Below are positions 26,176 to 34,215 of a stretch of 64,000 nucleotides of DNA, one piece after another. The position numbers and the translations under genes are program-made. Numbering within the stretch: the first letter of the stretch is position 1; each line of letters begins with the position of its first letter. The stretch is taken from contig CAKZXA010000028.1 of assembly GCA_937922045.1 (NCBI GenBank), forward strand, positions 1-64,000. Direction: 5' to 3'. The notes under the pieces were generated by a model. That model was not told the origin of the DNA. It ran no database searches and saw only the letters and a list, made by a program, of their open reading frames with translations. This stretch comes from an uncultured Acidimicrobiales bacterium (GTDB lineage: Bacteria > Actinomycetota > Acidimicrobiia > Acidimicrobiales > SZUA-35).

Positions 26176-26800
26176 GGTGACCCTTCGCTGAAGCGTCACC
26201 GTCGCGACGCTGGGATTCGAGAGGAGACAGCTCGAGGTCGAGCTGTTCCAACCGACGCCGAAGGGTTCGCTCGGCTCTGGCCGCAGCGGCGTAGACCGCC
26301 ACTCGGTTCGAGCCGACGACAGCGGCAATGGTGTTCCCGTCGAGTTGCTCCACATATTTGAGGTGGACGATGAGTGCCTGGAGCGGTGTGAGCTCGGCGA
26401 GCGCTCGTTCGACGACGGGCTCATATCCAGCCCACCGGGCCTTGCTGAGATCGATCTGATCGTCGAAGCGGTCGGTGGGTATCGCCGGCTGACGTTTTCT
26501 GCGTCGGAACTCGTCTCCACAACGAAATCTGATGTTGGTGAACAACCACGCTTCGAGAGCGGGGCCGTTCGTCGGCGGGCAGCCTCTGGCCACAAGTTGG
26601 AGGAACGATTCCTGCACGACGTCTTCAGCGGCGAGGCGGTCGCGAAGCATGCGGTAGGCGGCGCGGAACAGGCGATCGGCCATAAGGCTGTAGAGCGTTC
26701 GGTAGGCGGCGGTATCACCTGCTTGCAGATCGGGGATGAGGAAGTCGAGTCGATCGGCAGAGGTGGGCGCGGCACTGTTGGTCCCTTGGTCAGCAGACAT
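26165..26800 (-). CDS. ECF-type RNA polymerase sigma factor
   Basis: 211-residue extracytoplasmic-function sigma factor. Region 2 lies at about 25-95 (AAYRTLYSLMADRLFRAAYRML, AEDVVQESFLQL, LEAWLFTNIRFRCGDEFRRR) and region 4 at about 130-190 (ALAELTPLQALIVHLKYVEQLDGNTIAAVVGSNRVAVYAAAARAERTLRRRL). It heads a two-gene operon with the membrane protein that overlaps its stop. It probably responds to an envelope signal sensed by that partner. Its targets are not identifiable here; the neighbouring lipid operon is a possibility only by proximity. Confidence 0.92.
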   Translation of the reverse strand: MSADQGTNSAAPTSADRLDFLIPDLQAGDTAAYRTLYSLMADRLFRAAYRMLRDRLAAEDVVQESFLQLVARGCPPTNGPALEAWLFTNIRFRCGDEFRRRKRQPAIPTDRFDDQIDLSKARWAGYEPVVERALAELTPLQALIVHLKYVEQLDGNTIAAVVGSNRVAVYAAAARAERTLRRRLEQLDLELSPLESQRRDGDASAKGHHER

Positions 26801-27108
26801 GAATGGCTCTAACCCCCGTTCGGCCGAATCATGTTGATCAAGGTAACTCGATCATCATGAGACACCACCAAAATGGGTGATCCTGCCGTCCTGTCGAGAG
26901 AGTGGGATCGCAGTCGTTTTGCCCCCTTTCCTGCGTTGCGTGACGGCCGCCGTCCACTAAGCTAAGACCGCCTCGAAAGAGGTCGGCGGACTGTCGCCAA
27001 CGGGAACCAACAAAGCCCTTGCTTGTTGGTTGTGGGCGATGGTTGTACCGGCGGAATTCCAAACTCCTGATTTGGCGATTTTGCCATGCCGACCCGAAGA
27101 GAGCGTAC
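26801..27108. other. Intergenic region between sigma gene and c-di-GMP gene
   Basis: About 308 bp between divergent genes. It should hold the promoters of both. The clearest element is a hairpin at 27005-27031 (listed separately). GAAGAGAG upstream of the GTG at 27109 is a plausible ribosome-binding site. I see no RNA gene or further ORF. Confidence 0.6.
27005..27031 (+). other. Hairpin in the leader of the GGDEF-EAL gene
   Basis: AACCAACAA (27005-27013) and TTGTTGGTT (27023-27031) are perfect 9-bp arms around a 9-nt loop. It has no T-run, so it is not a typical terminator. It lies in the probable 5' leader of the gene starting at 27109 and could affect its mRNA. It does not resemble a c-di-GMP riboswitch. 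Confidence 0.55.
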
Positions 27109-29568
27109 GTGACAGACCTCAACACCCTGGCACTCGACGACGAGTCGATCTTTCGTGTGCCACTTGTTGGCCCCCAGCTTGGAGAGCCGACCGGACGGTT
27201 GGCCCCCTCGGTCGACGGGGTTGCCATCTATCTCGTTGACCCTCGTGACAGCACGCCACATATAGTGTTCGTGAACGAAGGCCTTCAGGAGTTGACGGGT
27301 CGCCGGGTCGATCAGCTATTGGGCCAGCCGGCCACAACGCTTTATTGCGAAGATGTGGGCCCCATCGAATGGTCTGAGGTGCGCTCTGCCTTGCTCGGTG
27401 GGCACGTGCACGTGCACCCAGAGCAGACGCCGGGCCTACCCGAAGCAGAGCCTGGTCCTTCCTCAGCGATCGATGGTTCCACGATCACCCATATCGACCT
27501 GAGCGGATCGGCCGACGAAGAGGCTCGTTTCGCCGCCTACCTCGACGCGGCGAACATGGCCGATAGCCGATCCGACCGGCGCGCCCACGGCCCCTTGCGC
27601 GCCCCCCTCTCCGACGCCACCGAAGAGTACAGCTCGTTCGTGAGCCTCTCCTGTGCCAACCGAACGCTGTTGCCGGTGCATGCCTGCTACACGGTGGTTC
27701 CGTCGGCAACCCCGGGCGCCCCCTATGTCGTCGCCCAGTTTCGGGACATGGCCAAGCAATCCACTGAACGGCTGCTGGCCGACAAGGCCACGATTGTTGG
27801 TTCGCTCGACCGAGGACATGAACTCGGTCGGCTCTGTCATCAGATCTGTTCACAGGTGGAGACGGCGCTCGGCAACGACGTGCGCTGTGCGTTGGCTCTC
27901 ACCGCTTCGACCGACCGGTTGGAGACTGTTGTATCCGGAGGCATGTCGGTCGAGGTGGCCGACCAAGTCTTTGCCACCATGATCGCTACCGGCAAGGAAC
28001 TCATCGGCCGAGTGGTAAAGGTCGAAACACTGGATGAGCCACTGGCCGCCCGCTACGAGGCCTCAGGAGCCACATCCCTCTGGTTCGTGCCGCTCATCAG
28101 CCTGGGGGCAACCCTCCGAGGCGCTGTGCTGGTGGCCAGCCCCGCTACCGGCCCCGATACAACCGCAACCCGGATCCTCGACCATCACGTTGATCTTCTC
28201 ACCGCAGCGATCGAACATTCCAGAGCTGAGTCGGCGATTGCTCATCACGCTCTGCACGATTCGCTCACCCATCTGCCAAATCGAGCCCTCATCGTGGATC
28301 GACTGGGTCAGGCCCTGGCCCGCATGGAACGCGATGGGGTAGCGATGTCGGCGCTGCTGGTGGATATCGACCGCTTCCGTTCGGTGAACGACTCTCGAGG
28401 TGTCGAGGCTGGCGACCAGGTGTTGGTCGAGGTTGCGAACCGTCTCCTCTCCGCCGTACGGGTTGGCGACACCGTTGGCCGGGTCAGCAGTGATCAATAC
28501 CTTGTTATTTGTGTGGCCACGAATGGCGAGATTGACGCGGCTGGGGTGGCCAAACGGGTGCTGCGACTCCTCGACAATCCCGTTCAGGTAGCAGGAGGCG
28601 ATCCGATCCGAATCACCGCCTCGATCGGTGCGGTCGTTGTGGACGAACCCGGCCAGTCGCCGACGGCGGTCATCAGTAAGGCTGAGACGGCGTTGGCGCA
28701 GGCCACCGCCGAGGGGCGCGGGCAGTTTGCCATGTACGAGGATCGTCATCGCCAGACCGTTGTCGCTCGCCATGAGCTTGAGCAGGCGTTGAGCAAGGCG
28801 ATCGAGAACGATGAACTTACCGTCCACTACCAGCCAATTGTGGAGACCCGTTCAGGGTTCATGACCGCAGCCGAGGCCCTGCTGCGATGGGACCGCCCCG
28901 GTCACGGACTCATCGGTCCGGGCGCCTTCATCCCGGTGGCCGAAGAATGCGAGCTGGTCGTGCCCATGGGGGAGTGGGTTATCGACAAGGTCTGTGAAGA
29001 TATGGCCGAGTGGCCCAAGTCGCGAGGTCGTTCGCCAATGGTTTCGATCAACCTGGCCGCTCGACACCTCGAACTGGACACGCTGGTGCCGACCGTGATC
29101 AGCGCTCTCCAAAGAAACGGTTTGGAGCCACCCCGGCTCGGGTTCGAGATTACCGAGTCGATGCGGATTGGCAATCTGGCCGCGGCCACGGTCAACCTAC
29201 GGCGCCTCTCCCAGCTTGGCTGTCGGATCGCCATCGACGACTTCGGTATCGGTCATGCCACGCTCGACTATCTGCGGCGTTTTTCCATGGCCGATGTTTT
29301 GAAGATCGACCGTTCCTTCATTGCAGGGCTTGGCAAGTCTCGCGAGGACACAGCCATCGTGAATGCCTCGATTGCTCTGGCCAGCTCGCTGAAGATGCAG
29401 GTGATCGCCGAAGGGGTGGAGTACGGGTCGCAGCTCGAGGCCTTACGTGAGCTTGGGTGTCGTTACGCCCAGGGCTTCGCCTTCGCTCGCGCTGTGCCTT
29501 TTGATGAGATTCTGGTTCTTTGGGATCAGCTGCGTCTGGCTGACCCGGCGTCTCCAGAGATCGAGTGA
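27109..29568 (+). CDS. PAS-GAF-GGDEF(degenerate)-EAL c-di-GMP phosphodiesterase
   Basis: 819-residue signalling protein with no TM segment. A PAS-like domain (about 25-110: IYLVDPRDSTPHIVFVNEGLQELTG) is followed by a GAF-like domain (about 215-360), a GGDEF domain (about 385-545) and an EAL domain (about 555-805). The GGDEF loop reads VEAGD instead of GGDEF, so diguanylate cyclase activity is probably lost. The EAL domain keeps EALLRW, the Asn of NLAARHL, EITES, DDFGIGHATLDYL, KIDRSF, AEGVE and YAQGF, so c-di-GMP hydrolysis is likely. The GTG at 27109 with upstream GAAGAGAG is preferred; the frame extends to 27019, but the added residues look non-coding and include the leader hairpin. Confidence 0.9.
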   Translation: MTDLNTLALDDESIFRVPLVGPQLGEPTGRLAPSVDGVAIYLVDPRDSTPHIVFVNEGLQELTGRRVDQLLGQPATTLYCEDVGPIEWSEVRSALLGGHVHVHPEQTPGLPEAEPGPSSAIDGSTITHIDLSGSADEEARFAAYLDAANMADSRSDRRAHGPLRAPLSDATEEYSSFVSLSCANRTLLPVHACYTVVPSATPGAPYVVAQFRDMAKQSTERLLADKATIVGSLDRGHELGRLCHQICSQVETALGNDVRCALALTASTDRLETVVSGGMSVEVADQVFATMIATGKELIGRVVKVETLDEPLAARYEASGATSLWFVPLISLGATLRGAVLVASPATGPDTTATRILDHHVDLLTAAIEHSRAESAIAHHALHDSLTHLPNRALIVDRLGQALARMERDGVAMSALLVDIDRFRSVNDSRGVEAGDQVLVEVANRLLSAVRVGDTVGRVSSDQYLVICVATNGEIDAAGVAKRVLRLLDNPVQVAGGDPIRITASIGAVVVDEPGQSPTAVISKAETALAQATAEGRGQFAMYEDRHRQTVVARHELEQALSKAIENDELTVHYQPIVETRSGFMTAAEALLRWDRPGHGLIGPGAFIPVAEECELVVPMGEWVIDKVCEDMAEWPKSRGRSPMVSINLAARHLELDTLVPTVISALQRNGLEPPRLGFEITESMRIGNLAAATVNLRRLSQLGCRIAIDDFGIGHATLDYLRRFSMADVLKIDRSFIAGLGKSREDTAIVNASIALASSLKMQVIAEGVEYGSQLEALRELGCRYAQGFAFARAVPFDEILVLWDQLRLADPASPEIE

Positions 29569-29593
29569 GGTCACCGGCAGTGGCCCGGCACCG

Positions 29594-30013
29594 CTAGGAG
29601 CCGAGTGTTTGACGGCGGAGGTGACCATAGAGACTTGTGAACAGTTCGCCTGTGAGGAGACGAACCTCTTCATCGTCGTGGTCGACGCCGAGAGCGCGGA
29701 TGAGTGTGTCGAGCCCGGCTGCCTCCGGAGCGTCGTAGCGGTCATCTTCAACGTCGGCTTGGTGCACGATACGAGCGAGCTGCCAGAGGATCGGATCGCT
29801 CAGATCGTAGCGCCGCAGAATTGTTTCAAAGGTAACGTCGCTGCCGACATGGGTGAGCTCACAACCACGCATATCGAAGGGGGTCGTACCCTCCGGTACC
29901 TCGCTGATCTCGTCGACGTAGATGAACTCGGCTTCGTCGTCGAGGTAGGTGGTGATGAGCCAGGCCGATGCGGCCCGGTCGATGTGGATGCCTTGCCGAG
30001 TCGCCCACCTCAT
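29594..30013 (-). CDS. chrB2: Chromate resistance protein, ChrB C-terminal domain
   Basis: 139-residue protein matching the C-terminal half of ChrB (MRWATRQGIHIDRAASAWLI, AEFIYVDEISEVPEGTTPFDMRGCELTHVGSDVTFETILRRYDL). In many bacteria ChrB is one protein of about 300 residues; here the two halves are separate genes coupled by an ATGA overlap at 30010-30013. The ATG at 30013 matches the usual domain start. This half likely has a chromate-related enzymatic or sensor role. The symbol is descriptive. Confidence 0.85.
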   Translation of the reverse strand: MRWATRQGIHIDRAASAWLITTYLDDEAEFIYVDEISEVPEGTTPFDMRGCELTHVGSDVTFETILRRYDLSDPILWQLARIVHQADVEDDRYDAPEAAGLDTLIRALGVDHDDEEVRLLTGELFTSLYGHLRRQTLGS

Positions 30014-30621
30014 GCGTCGATCCCCGCGGCATGATCTTGCGATGAACCACGAGGCACTGCACCGGAGGTTGGGGTACCGCCGGATGCCGACCATTCGGCG
30101 ATGTTCTCGATGGCGGCTCTCGCTTGCTCCTTGCCGTCGGCTTCGAAATAGTCACGCCGCTCGATCAGCCGCCACTCGCGCCGCCAGCGAGCGATCGTTC
30201 GCTGGTCGAGGTTTGGTCTCTTGGCACTGTCGCTCTTGGCACTGTTCATCTGGGCGCCCTCGATTTCGTTGAGCAAGGCTCGGTACTCTGCGGTCCTGGC
30301 TTGTTGAAGTTGGTCGATGAGTTGTTCTGTGTCGGCCAGGGTGGTGGGTGTTGCCGCCCACACCACCGCTTCGCCGTCAGCCTCGATCACCTGGATGGCA
30401 ACCCATTCGAGGTGTTCCCGGGTGCGGTCGTTGTTTGGAAGGCCGACGAGGCCATCACCGATCTTGGCGACGCCGATCTTCTTGAGCCGCCGCCACACCG
30501 CGATCCGTGGTGTCGACGGATCGCGAGGAAGACGGTAGCTGAGCAGAGCCCACTCGACCTTGCCGCGCTCGATCCTCGCCTTTCCAGCACTTGTTTCGCC
30601 AGATTTTGGTTGCGCAACCAT
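30010..30621 (-). CDS. chrB1: Chromate resistance regulator, ChrB N-terminal domain
   Basis: 203-residue protein matching the N-terminal, DNA-binding half of ChrB (WALLSYRLPRDPSTPRIAVWRRLKKIGVAKIGDGLVGLPNNDRTREHLEWVAIQVIEADGEAVVW). It probably represses the chromate genes. The ATG at 30621 is supported by TATGGT 7 nt upstream (leaderless); in-frame ATGs at 30633 and 30648 would lie in the divergent promoter region. A short in-frame tandem duplication encodes NSAKS-DSAKR. It is divergent from chrA, with the two start codons facing outward and only 25 bp between them. Confidence 0.87.
   Translation of the reverse strand: MVAQPKSGETSAGKARIERGKVEWALLSYRLPRDPSTPRIAVWRRLKKIGVAKIGDGLVGLPNNDRTREHLEWVAIQVIEADGEAVVWAATPTTLADTEQLIDQLQQARTAEYRALLNEIEGAQMNSAKSDSAKRPNLDQRTIARWRREWRLIERRDYFEADGKEQARAAIENIAEWSASGGTPTSGAVPRGSSQDHAAGIDA
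30218..30247. repeat. 15-bp tandem duplication (in frame) inside chrB1
   Basis: CTCTTGGCACTGTCG (30218-30232) is followed immediately by CTCTTGGCACTGTTC (30233-30247), 13 of 15 positions identical. It duplicates five codons of chrB1. Confidence 0.85.
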
Positions 30622-30662
30622 GGTTACCACCATATCCTCAAGATGCATGCAACCACGGTTAC
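30614..30662. promoter_or_regulatory. Overlapping divergent chr promoters flanked by two operator-like repeats
   Basis: GCAACCATGGTTAC (30614-30627) and GCAACCACGGTTAC (30649-30662) are direct repeats (13/14 identical), each centred on an AACCAYGGTT dyad, 35 bp apart. Between them lie the chrA -10 TATCCT (30633-30638, plus strand) and the chrB1 -10 TATGGT (30634 down to 30629, minus strand), which share two base pairs. The first repeat covers the chrB1 start codon; the second begins at the last base of the chrA start codon. A ChrB-type repressor bound here would block both leaderless genes. Confidence 0.65.
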
Positions 30663-32035
30663 AGGATACAACGCAGGGGTCAGAACAGGGCACGTCGATA
30701 CCTCGCGGTGAGTGGATCCGTGCCTGGACGAAGGTTGCTGCCAACAGCTTCGGCGGTCCCGCTGGTCAGATCGCGGTAATGCATGAGGAGATCGTGACCC
30801 GTCGACGTTGGGTAGGGGAACGACGTTTCCTGCACGCCTTGAACTATTGCATGCTCCTGCCCGGGCCAGAGGCCCAACAGATGGCCACCTACCTAGGGTG
30901 GCTGCTTCGCGGGCCCGCCGGCGGCCTGTTCGCCGGAGCCATCTTCATCCTCCCCGGCTTCATATCAATCATGGCCCTCAGCGTGTTGTTCGCCATGTAC
31001 GGCGACGTTCAATGGGTCACGGGCATGTTCTTCGGCATCACCGCAGCGGTGATCGCCATCGTGGCCAGCGCCGTGTTGCGCATCGGTCGACGGGTAATCA
31101 AGAACCCCACGATGCTGCTGATCGCTTTCGCGTCGTTCCTCGCCGTCTTCACCTTCGAGGTGCCCTTCCCCATCATCGTTGCTGTGTCAGCCGCGATTGG
31201 GCTTATCGCCGGCAGTCGCTGGCCCGACACATTCAACCTGGTACGCGGTCACGATGACGGCGGAGACGATGATGAGGATGTGTTGATCGGCGACGCCGAC
31301 ATCGCGTTAGGGCGACCAACCTTAGGTCGCGCCCTGCGGGTTCTAACGATCGGTCTCGTCCTGTGGTTTGGGCCGATTGCTGTGCTGGTAGCGGTGGCCG
31401 GATCCGAGTCGGTGTTCGTCGACGTTGCCTGGTTCTTCTCCAGCGCTGCTGTGCTTACGTTCGGGGGTGCTTACAGCGTGCTGGCCTATATCTCCCAAGA
31501 AGCGGTGAACAGTTTCGGCTGGCTCCTTCCGGGCGAGATGATAAGCGGCCTCGGTATGGCCGAGACAACCCCCGGTCCACTGATCCAGGTGGTGCAGTTC
31601 GTCGGCTTTATGGGCCCCTATCGTCAGCCCGGTACCCTCTCGCCGCTTCAGGCTGGCGTTGCTGGCGCGGTGGTAGCCACCTGGGTGACCTTCATACCTT
31701 CGTTTCTCTGGATCTTTCTCGGGGCCCCCTTTGTCGAACAGTTGAGGGGCCGTGAGTCGCTGACTTCAGCACTGTCGACCGTGACCGCTGCCGTTGTTGG
31801 TGTGGTGCTGAACCTCGCCGTCTGGTTCACCCTCTACACCCTGTTTGGCACCGTGACCGAACGCCGGGGCGGCGGCGCCGTCTTCTACCAGCCCGATCTC
31901 GGCACCATCGACTGGGCTGCCGCCGCCATCGCCACGGTCTCAGCCATCGCCGTGTTTCGATTCAAGCGGCCCTCGCTCCATGTCGTGACCGCAGCCGCCG
32001 TCCTCGGCATCGCCTACCAGCTGTTCGTTCGCTAG
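30647..32035 (+). CDS. chrA: Chromate transporter ChrA
   Basis: 462-residue CHR-family membrane transporter. The first CHR domain has FGGPAGQIAVMHEEIVTRRRW and LNYCMLLPGPEAQQMATYLGW; the second has TFGGAYSVLAYISQEAV and GMAETTPGPLIQVVQFVGF. About 10-12 TM helices in two halves are expected. It should export chromate in symport with or driven by the proton gradient. ATG 30647 is chosen because TATCCT lies 8 nt upstream (leaderless). The acidic segment HDDGGDDDEDVLIGDAD joins the halves. It is followed by an LMW-phosphatase-like gene in the same direction. Confidence 0.93.
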   Translation: MQPRLQDTTQGSEQGTSIPRGEWIRAWTKVAANSFGGPAGQIAVMHEEIVTRRRWVGERRFLHALNYCMLLPGPEAQQMATYLGWLLRGPAGGLFAGAIFILPGFISIMALSVLFAMYGDVQWVTGMFFGITAAVIAIVASAVLRIGRRVIKNPTMLLIAFASFLAVFTFEVPFPIIVAVSAAIGLIAGSRWPDTFNLVRGHDDGGDDDEDVLIGDADIALGRPTLGRALRVLTIGLVLWFGPIAVLVAVAGSESVFVDVAWFFSSAAVLTFGGAYSVLAYISQEAVNSFGWLLPGEMISGLGMAETTPGPLIQVVQFVGFMGPYRQPGTLSPLQAGVAGAVVATWVTFIPSFLWIFLGAPFVEQLRGRESLTSALSTVTAAVVGVVLNLAVWFTLYTLFGTVTERRGGGAVFYQPDLGTIDWAAAAIATVSAIAVFRFKRPSLHVVTAAAVLGIAYQLFVR

Positions 32036-32071
32036 CGCCTACTCAACGTCCACAACCTCAAGGAGTTTGAC

Positions 32072-32455
32072 ATGACCAAGAACGTTCTCTTTCTCTGCCC
32101 TCATTCGGCCGGCAAAAGCCTGATGGCCGCCACCTACTTCAAGGCCGCTGCCGCCCGGATCGGCCTGGATGTTGCTGTCGATGTGGCCGGACCTGATCCC
32201 GACGCCGAGAACATGCCGAACGTGGTCGATGCCTTGACAGCCCAGGGTTACGCCATTGGCTGGGAGCCGAAGCTCGTCTCGTCGGCCGACACCGAAACCG
32301 CTGATCTGATCGTCAGCATCGGATGCGACCTCCCGTCGATCCCGGCGACGAAACCGATCCTGGAATGGGATGTGCCGATGCTGAGCGAAGATTTCAACGG
32401 CGCAATGACAGCCATCCATGCCAACGCCGAGGCTTTCGCCGCTGAACTCGGCTAG
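32072..32455 (+). CDS. Low-molecular-weight phosphatase/arsenate-reductase-like protein with altered P-loop
   Basis: 127-residue protein of the LMW protein-tyrosine-phosphatase/ArsC fold (MTKNVLFLCPHSAGKSLMAATYF at the N-terminus). The P-loop reads CPHSAGKS: the nucleophilic Cys is present, but the Arg of CX5R is replaced by Lys. Classical phosphatase or arsenate reductase activity may therefore be weakened or changed. It follows chrA by 36 bp with AAGGAG before the ATG, so it probably belongs to the chromate operon, perhaps in oxyanion handling. That role is inferred from position. Confidence 0.8.
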   Translation: MTKNVLFLCPHSAGKSLMAATYFKAAAARIGLDVAVDVAGPDPDAENMPNVVDALTAQGYAIGWEPKLVSSADTETADLIVSIGCDLPSIPATKPILEWDVPMLSEDFNGAMTAIHANAEAFAAELG

Positions 32456-32694
32456 CCGAGCTCGCCTCGTAGCCGGGCGGCGACGGAGGCCACGACGGCG
32501 AGCGAGGCGAGCATGGTGACCGCGGCGAGCGGCACCCACCACCGATGCGGCAAGGCTCCACCGTCATCGAGTACGCCTGCCAGCCCGATCAGCATCAGGC
32601 AGATGCCGATGCCAAGCGGTAGATGTTGGAGCGATTGATCGGCGGTTGAGCGATCTTCAGCGAGCAGGTCGTGGGATTCTTCGGGGGTGTTCAT
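32452..32694 (-). CDS. Small two-TM membrane protein, unknown
   Basis: 80-residue protein with two hydrophobic helices (LGIGICLMLIGLAGVL and WVPLAAVTMLASLAVVASVAA). Its ATG overlaps the stop of the PspC-domain gene upstream (ATGA), so the two are coupled. Its end overlaps the convergent phosphatase-like gene by 4 bp. It probably assists the PspC/envelope-stress module; no family is recognised. Confidence 0.7.
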   Translation of the reverse strand: MNTPEESHDLLAEDRSTADQSLQHLPLGIGICLMLIGLAGVLDDGGALPHRWWVPLAAVTMLASLAVVASVAARLRGELG

Positions 32695-34082
32695 CAGCCG
32701 TTCTCTCCGTCGTGTGGGTGCCGAATATCGACTGAACTCACACCGGCGTCGATATCGAAGATAATGGTTGGTGCGTCTTCATCACAGATGGGGCCTCCGT
32801 CTCGCCAGGGGGAACAATCGGGGCCGGCGCCTCTGCGAATACGACTGTTGGCGTGGATGCCTTCGTTCCATGAACTCACCGTGTGGATCGAACCGAGGCG
32901 TACCTTGGCCGATCCCGCGATGGCCATGTCGTCGGGATACACGATGTGGACGCGGCCGCCGGTCTGACGCACCCTGACCGTGATCTCTGATCGCTCAGGA
33001 AGTTCGAGATTCGACAGGTCGATATCGAGATCGCCGTAGCCGCTGGCGAACGTCAGCGTGTCACCTGGTTCAACGGATTGAGGAGTATGCCGTTGAAGGC
33101 CATCGACCCGGTAGCGGTGCACGTCGTCGACCGAGAAGATCAGCCACCCGAACCCGAGCGGAATGAGCAGCAGCCAGGTCAAGAGCCCGGCCCGCCCCCG
33201 CCAGGCGCTCAGAGCGATCACCGCCCCGACGATGATGATGGCGCCGTTCACGATCACACCGGGAGCGATGCCGGGATCGACCAATTGGTCGAGGCTGATT
33301 GTGGCCACGACCCACACGACCAGAGCGGCGAGGGTGAGAGGCCAGAGGGCAGGCTGGCGTCGTGGCCGCCTGGTGGTCGGGGTGAAAATACTGGAGGAAC
33401 CAGGTTCGAGGTAGCGGCGCAGCAGGGGCGGAAGATGCTCGACGGCCTCGTCGGATCCGTCGCTGGCTACCGGAGTGCCCGTTTCAGGCCTGAGCGTGGG
33501 CTCGGCCCGCCTGGCTCTGAACGAGCGGCCCCAGCGGGCGGCGACCGTTGCACGCTCGCCCGGACTCGTTGCTTGTCGAGCCTCTGTCGCTTCATCATCG
33601 AGGTTGACGGTGGCAGCGGTGGCGCCGCTGGGTTTGCCGGCGGATCTACTGAGGAGGACGTCGGCCAACAGCAGGCCAGCGATCACGAGAAAGACGGTGA
33701 GCCAGGTGTCATCGCCGCTGAGAACGCCGATGACGAGGATGGCCAGTAGTACCGCAGCTGCGATCTCTTGAGCCCCTGCTCGGGTGAAGAGCCGGGCCAG
33801 CAGCGGCCGTTCCAAGGTGGTGGGAAGCAGAAGCCAGGCTCCAAGATAGAGGAGCGGTACGAGTGCTTGGACCGAGGTCGCGAGAGCGATCGTTGCGCCA
33901 ACGAGCACGCCCCGGATGAGGGTGGGCTCGAAGCCGAGACGATGGCCGACACCACCGGCTACACCGGCGAGATAACGATCCGTGCTCGATCGAGTAGGCA
34001 GCAATCGACCCGGTGGAGGTGCGGACGGCGGTGGTGTTGGCCCCGCTGATGGTGGCGGAAGCGTTTCCGTCTCGTCGGTCAT
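32694..34082 (-). CDS. PspC-domain membrane protein with LiaF-like C-terminal domain
   Basis: 462-residue membrane protein. A Pro-rich N-terminus precedes a PspC domain (DRYLAGVAGGVGHRLGFEPTLIRGVLV, about 35-100), several TM helices, and an extracytoplasmic C-terminal domain with the repetitive beta pattern of LiaF/toastrack-type proteins (LTFASGYGDLDIDLSNLEL, VHIVYPDDMAIAGSAKVRLG). It is divergent from the PspC-containing histidine kinase and response regulator, which resembles the LiaFSR envelope-stress arrangement; it may restrain the kinase. ATG 34082 is preferred because AGAGGA lies 7 nt upstream; the frame is open to 34127. Confidence 0.8.
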   Translation of the reverse strand: MTDETETLPPPSAGPTPPPSAPPPGRLLPTRSSTDRYLAGVAGGVGHRLGFEPTLIRGVLVGATIALATSVQALVPLLYLGAWLLLPTTLERPLLARLFTRAGAQEIAAAVLLAILVIGVLSGDDTWLTVFLVIAGLLLADVLLSRSAGKPSGATAATVNLDDEATEARQATSPGERATVAARWGRSFRARRAEPTLRPETGTPVASDGSDEAVEHLPPLLRRYLEPGSSSIFTPTTRRPRRQPALWPLTLAALVVWVVATISLDQLVDPGIAPGVIVNGAIIIVGAVIALSAWRGRAGLLTWLLLIPLGFGWLIFSVDDVHRYRVDGLQRHTPQSVEPGDTLTFASGYGDLDIDLSNLELPERSEITVRVRQTGGRVHIVYPDDMAIAGSAKVRLGSIHTVSSWNEGIHANSRIRRGAGPDCSPWRDGGPICDEDAPTIIFDIDAGVSSVDIRHPHDGENG

Positions 34083-34215
34083 AGGTTCATCCTCTATCAC
34101 CTGTCGGCTTTTGCCTAGTCGGATCATCCCGGATAGTGGGCCTTGAGGTGTCGGAGAATCTCCGGGTCATCCCTGATTCGCTTCCACCCCATGGTCTGGA
34201 ACAATAGAGGAAGTA

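Noticed and set aside
26176-26775. An upstream extension of the putative anti-sigma frame through the sigma gene
   Set aside because: The extension is a shifted reading of the sigma coding sequence; the proper start is the ATG at 26175 overlapping the sigma stop.
27005-27031. A c-di-GMP riboswitch before the GGDEF-EAL gene
   Set aside because: Only a single 9-bp hairpin is present; the conserved GEMM core is not visible.
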